The notes under the pieces: model-generated
Databases searched by the model: none
What the model was told of the DNA's origin: nothing
The model's input: only the letters and a program-made list of their open reading frames with translations
DNA from: Acipenser ruthenus
Lineage: Eukaryota > Chordata > Actinopteri > Acipenseriformes > Acipenseridae
Assembly: GCF_902713425.1 (NCBI RefSeq)
Contig: NC_081230.1
Coordinates: forward strand, 10,384,143 to 10,448,142
Direction of reading: 5' to 3'
Length of the DNA stretch: 64,000 nt
Part shown: positions 61,402 through 64,000 of the stretch, piece after piece
Numbering within the stretch: the first letter of the stretch is position 1
Layout: every line of letters begins with the position of its first letter
Made by a program: the position numbers and the translations under genes

Positions 61402-62496
61402 CTAGAAGAGGAGAGTGATGGGTGAGGAAGGGAAGGACTCAGGATAGCAGGGAAGGGATTTTATTTGAAAGCAAAACTAGAAGTGAAGTTGATGAACATT
61501 TTGGCTCGTGCCTTCAGAGGAATCGAAATTGACCCGAAACGTTACTTTTCTTTGGTTTATTCACGATGCACAGCAGGCTTAATAATGTGGGCCAAGGAAT
61601 ATCATTTCAGTGTGAAACTGAGCAGAGCTGCAGGGCACACCACCACTGTGACACCCACTTTATAAAAACATTTAAAAGGCGTTCAGAGTCACGAATGAGA
61701 GGCCAATCTGCCCATCGCTGCTCGTCCGGCTCCTGGCAGCTGATTGGTCTCAGAACAGACCGCTCCTGACGGACCGCAGTGGTTCAGCAGCAACAACATG
61801 GCTAGGCAACCCTTTGCATGCACTCAACAAAAAATTAAAAAGTGCTTCCTACCCTCTGTCCTGAATCCTACTCAGCATCCAAATGTGTCTCCCAGTCCTA
61901 CTCTCTGTGGTAATGCTGGAATAGTGCCTGGGTGGACTTTGTAGACCCCTTTTAGGATGCAGCTTGACACCCAGCCAAGCAAAAACTCACCACCAGCTGT
62001 TACATACAACAGGCCAGTGAAAACAGCAGGTGTAAAGCTGAGGGAACATGAACCCACTTTGTGGCTTGGAACTTGGTTTCAGGCCACTGCACGGCACACC
62101 CGGGGAGACATGGGGTTTAATACAGCAAAGCCTCAAACTAGGTCTCCTGGAACAAGGTTTCAAGCCACTGTTCCTGAAAAAGTGTCTTCGTGTTCCTCAA
62201 CGTAACTCTCAAATCCGCCACTAGATGGAGCCCCGAGCCATGACTCTACATCCAATACATGGTATAGTTATATTTGCTTTGACCAAACCAGGTACACCTC
62301 ATGGATTAGGATTTTTTTCTCTGTTTTGCTTCTCACTTTTGTATGCAAAGTTAAAGCATTCGGCTCCTTAATAATATCATTATTATTAATTATCATCATC
62401 ATTAATAATAATGATTTGGGAGCTATTCATGCACTCATGCCTTGAAACATGACAACAGTCCCCAGCAGGGCTATTCCATCAGCGTTCATCTGGCTA
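61402..62496. other. cers5 intron (presumed), nothing recognised
   Basis: Continues upstream of the last cers5 exon on the minus strand. Several short plus-strand ORFs overlap and have no domain. A small ATT/ATC-rich stretch lies at about 62370-62415. Confidence 0.45.
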
Positions 62497-63360
62497 GGTG
62501 CACTGTACCAATAATCAATGAGAGGGGCTTGAGGTGCGCTGTACCAATAATCAATGAGAGGGGCTTGAGGTGCGCTGTACCAATAATCAATGAGAGAGGC
62601 TTGAGGTGCACTGTACCAATAATCAATGAGAGGGGCTTGAGGTGCGCTGTATCAATAATCAATGAGAGGGGCTTGAGGTGCGCTGTATCAATAATCAATG
62701 AGAGGGGCTTGAGGTGCGCTGTACCAATAATCAATGAGAGGGGCTTGAGGTGCGCTGTACTAATAATCAATGAGAGGGGCTTGAGGTGCGCTGTATCAAT
62801 AATCAATGAGAGGGGCTTGAGGTGCACTGTACCAATAATCAATGAGAGGAGCTTGAGGTGCGCTGTACCAATAATCAATGAGAGGGGCTTGAGGTGCGCT
62901 GTACCAATAATCAATGAGAGGGGCTTGAGGTGCACTGTACCAATAATCAATGAGAGGGGCTTGAGGTGCGCTGTATCAATAATCAATGAGAGGGGCTTGA
63001 GGTGCGCTGTACCAATAATCAATGAGAGGGGCTTGAGGTGCGCTGTACCAATAATCAATGAGAGGGGCTTGAGGTGCGCTGTACCAATAATCAATGAGAG
63101 GGGCTTGAGGTGCGCTGTACCAATAATCAATGAGAGGGGCTTGAGGTGCGCTGTACCAATAATCAATGAGAGGGGCTTGAGGTGCGCTGTACCAATAATC
63201 AATGAGAGGGGCTTGAGGTGCGCTGTACCAATAATCAATGAGAGGGGCTTGAGGTGCGCTGTACCAATAATCAATGAGAGGGGCTTGAGGTGCGCTGTAC
63301 CAATAATCAATGAGAGGGGCTTGAGGTGCGCTGTACCAATAATCAATGAGAGGGGCTTGA
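62497..63360. repeat. 36-bp satellite, 24 exact-length units
   Basis: The unit is GGTGCGCTGTACCAATAATC followed by AATGAGAGGGGCTTGA. The array is 864 bp, exactly 24 units, with no indels. Variants are ACC/ATC/ACT in the middle and GCGC/GCAC at the start, and the variants sit mostly in the left half. The unit is divisible by three with no stops in several frames, so ORFs of 329 (plus) and 301 (minus) codons run through it. Confidence 0.98.
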
Positions 63361-64000
63361 GAAGACCAAGTTGCTCTAGGCCCGTGTGCACTTTTTATTC
63401 TGTTTACAAACAGACAGTTACTGTGGAATAGGCCTGCAGGGAAAAGCATGTTAAAATGAAATGCAGTTGTGGTATTGGGATGTGTTTTTTTTAACTCTGT
63501 ACTTTCCCATTAGTTATTATTAATATAGTGGTGAACAAAAACAAAACAAGTTTATTAGCCAAAAGATCTTATATAAAAAACCCTATTTAAAAAAAGGTTA
63601 CTGGGACAGCACATTACTGGAGTGCCTGGAAACGGAAGCTGTTGAAATCAGTTCCGGGGGAGCGAGAGCTGTGGTTAGTAGCAAGAAAGAAACAGGCAGC
63701 AGGTGAGGAAGCGAGGGGCAAGAACAGCTGGCAAAATAAAGGGAAAGAGAGAGGGAGAGAGAGGCAAGACTTACAGCGGAGGCCCATCTCCCAGTCCCAG
63801 GCTCCAGCCCGAGAGAGAAAGAGTGAGAAGAGAGGAGAGAGCGACCTCCTCACGACACCTGAGAGAGGAACAGCACACAGTCAGTGAGAGGGAGAGGGGG
63901 AGACAGAAAGGTAGAGAGAGGGAAGGCAAGCAAGAAAGGAGATGGAAACTAGAGAGAGAGAGAGGGGGGGTCACGTTGAGAGGGTTTGTGACAGACCCTC
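63361..64000. other. Purine-rich tract at the window edge
   Basis: From about 63660 the plus strand is dominated by A and G (GAGAGAGGGAGAGAGAGGCA and similar). No ORF is convincing. It is presumably still inside the first part of cers5 or an intron of it. Confidence 0.5.

Noticed and set aside
62442-63431. 329-codon plus-strand ORF and 301-codon minus-strand ORF as genes
   Set aside because: Both are products of a 36-bp repeat with no stop in those frames. There is no domain, no codon-position constraint and no splice context.

Overview
This is vertebrate nuclear DNA, most likely from a ray-finned fish. Its genes have introns with GT-AG splice sites and match the human 12q13 neighbourhood. 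The spaces between them are full of microsatellites, minisatellites, MITEs and LINE/SINE tails. Single-copy genes, fairly compact introns and the style of the repeats suggest a non-teleost ray-finned fish such as a sturgeon or paddlefish. That assignment rests on memory of repeat families and is not proven. I recognised no viral or LTR-type element and nothing prokaryotic.

Layout. 1-8.7 kb: no gene; a 74-bp satellite (12 exact-length units) and a 38-bp minisatellite. 8.8-20.9 kb, minus strand: tamalin (GRASP), 8 coding exons, 407 aa, all exon phases close. 21-27.8 kb: intergenic, with MITEs and a 121-bp tandem repeat. 27.9-42.6 kb, minus: acvr1b (ALK4, activin type I receptor), 9 coding exons, 498 aa, with an 11.4-kb first intron that holds a 32-bp minisatellite. 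43-46 kb: intergenic minisatellites. 46.4-48.9 kb, minus: bcdin3d (RNA 5'-monophosphate methyltransferase), 2 exons, 278 aa; its intron carries a 1.2-kb hAT-like element nested in an older MITE. 51.2-57.1 kb, plus: an NLR gene (NACHT plus leucine-rich repeats), 9 coding exons, 945 aa, not assignable to a named orthologue. 58.2 kb, minus: tRNA-Ile(AAU). 59.9 kb, plus: cox14, 57 aa. 61.2-61.4 kb, minus: last coding exon of a ceramide synthase, most likely cers5, convergent with cox14. 62.5-63.4 kb: 36-bp satellite (24 units). 63.7-64 kb: purine-rich tract.

The genes are not one pathway. acvr1b signals activin/nodal to SMAD2/3; tamalin scaffolds receptors and cytohesins; bcdin3d methylates 5'-phosphates of small RNAs; cox14 assembles cytochrome c oxidase; cers5 makes ceramides. 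They are together by ancestral linkage. The least ordinary gene is the NLR: it lacks a recognisable PYD or CARD, starts with a basic NLS-like segment, and has changed residues at two normally conserved nucleotide-site positions (Walker B and winged helix).

The repeat landscape is also informative. A palindromic hAT-like MITE occurs about 12 times in 50 kb, there are two clear nested insertions, and several large arrays have unit lengths divisible by three that create long but probably meaningless ORFs.
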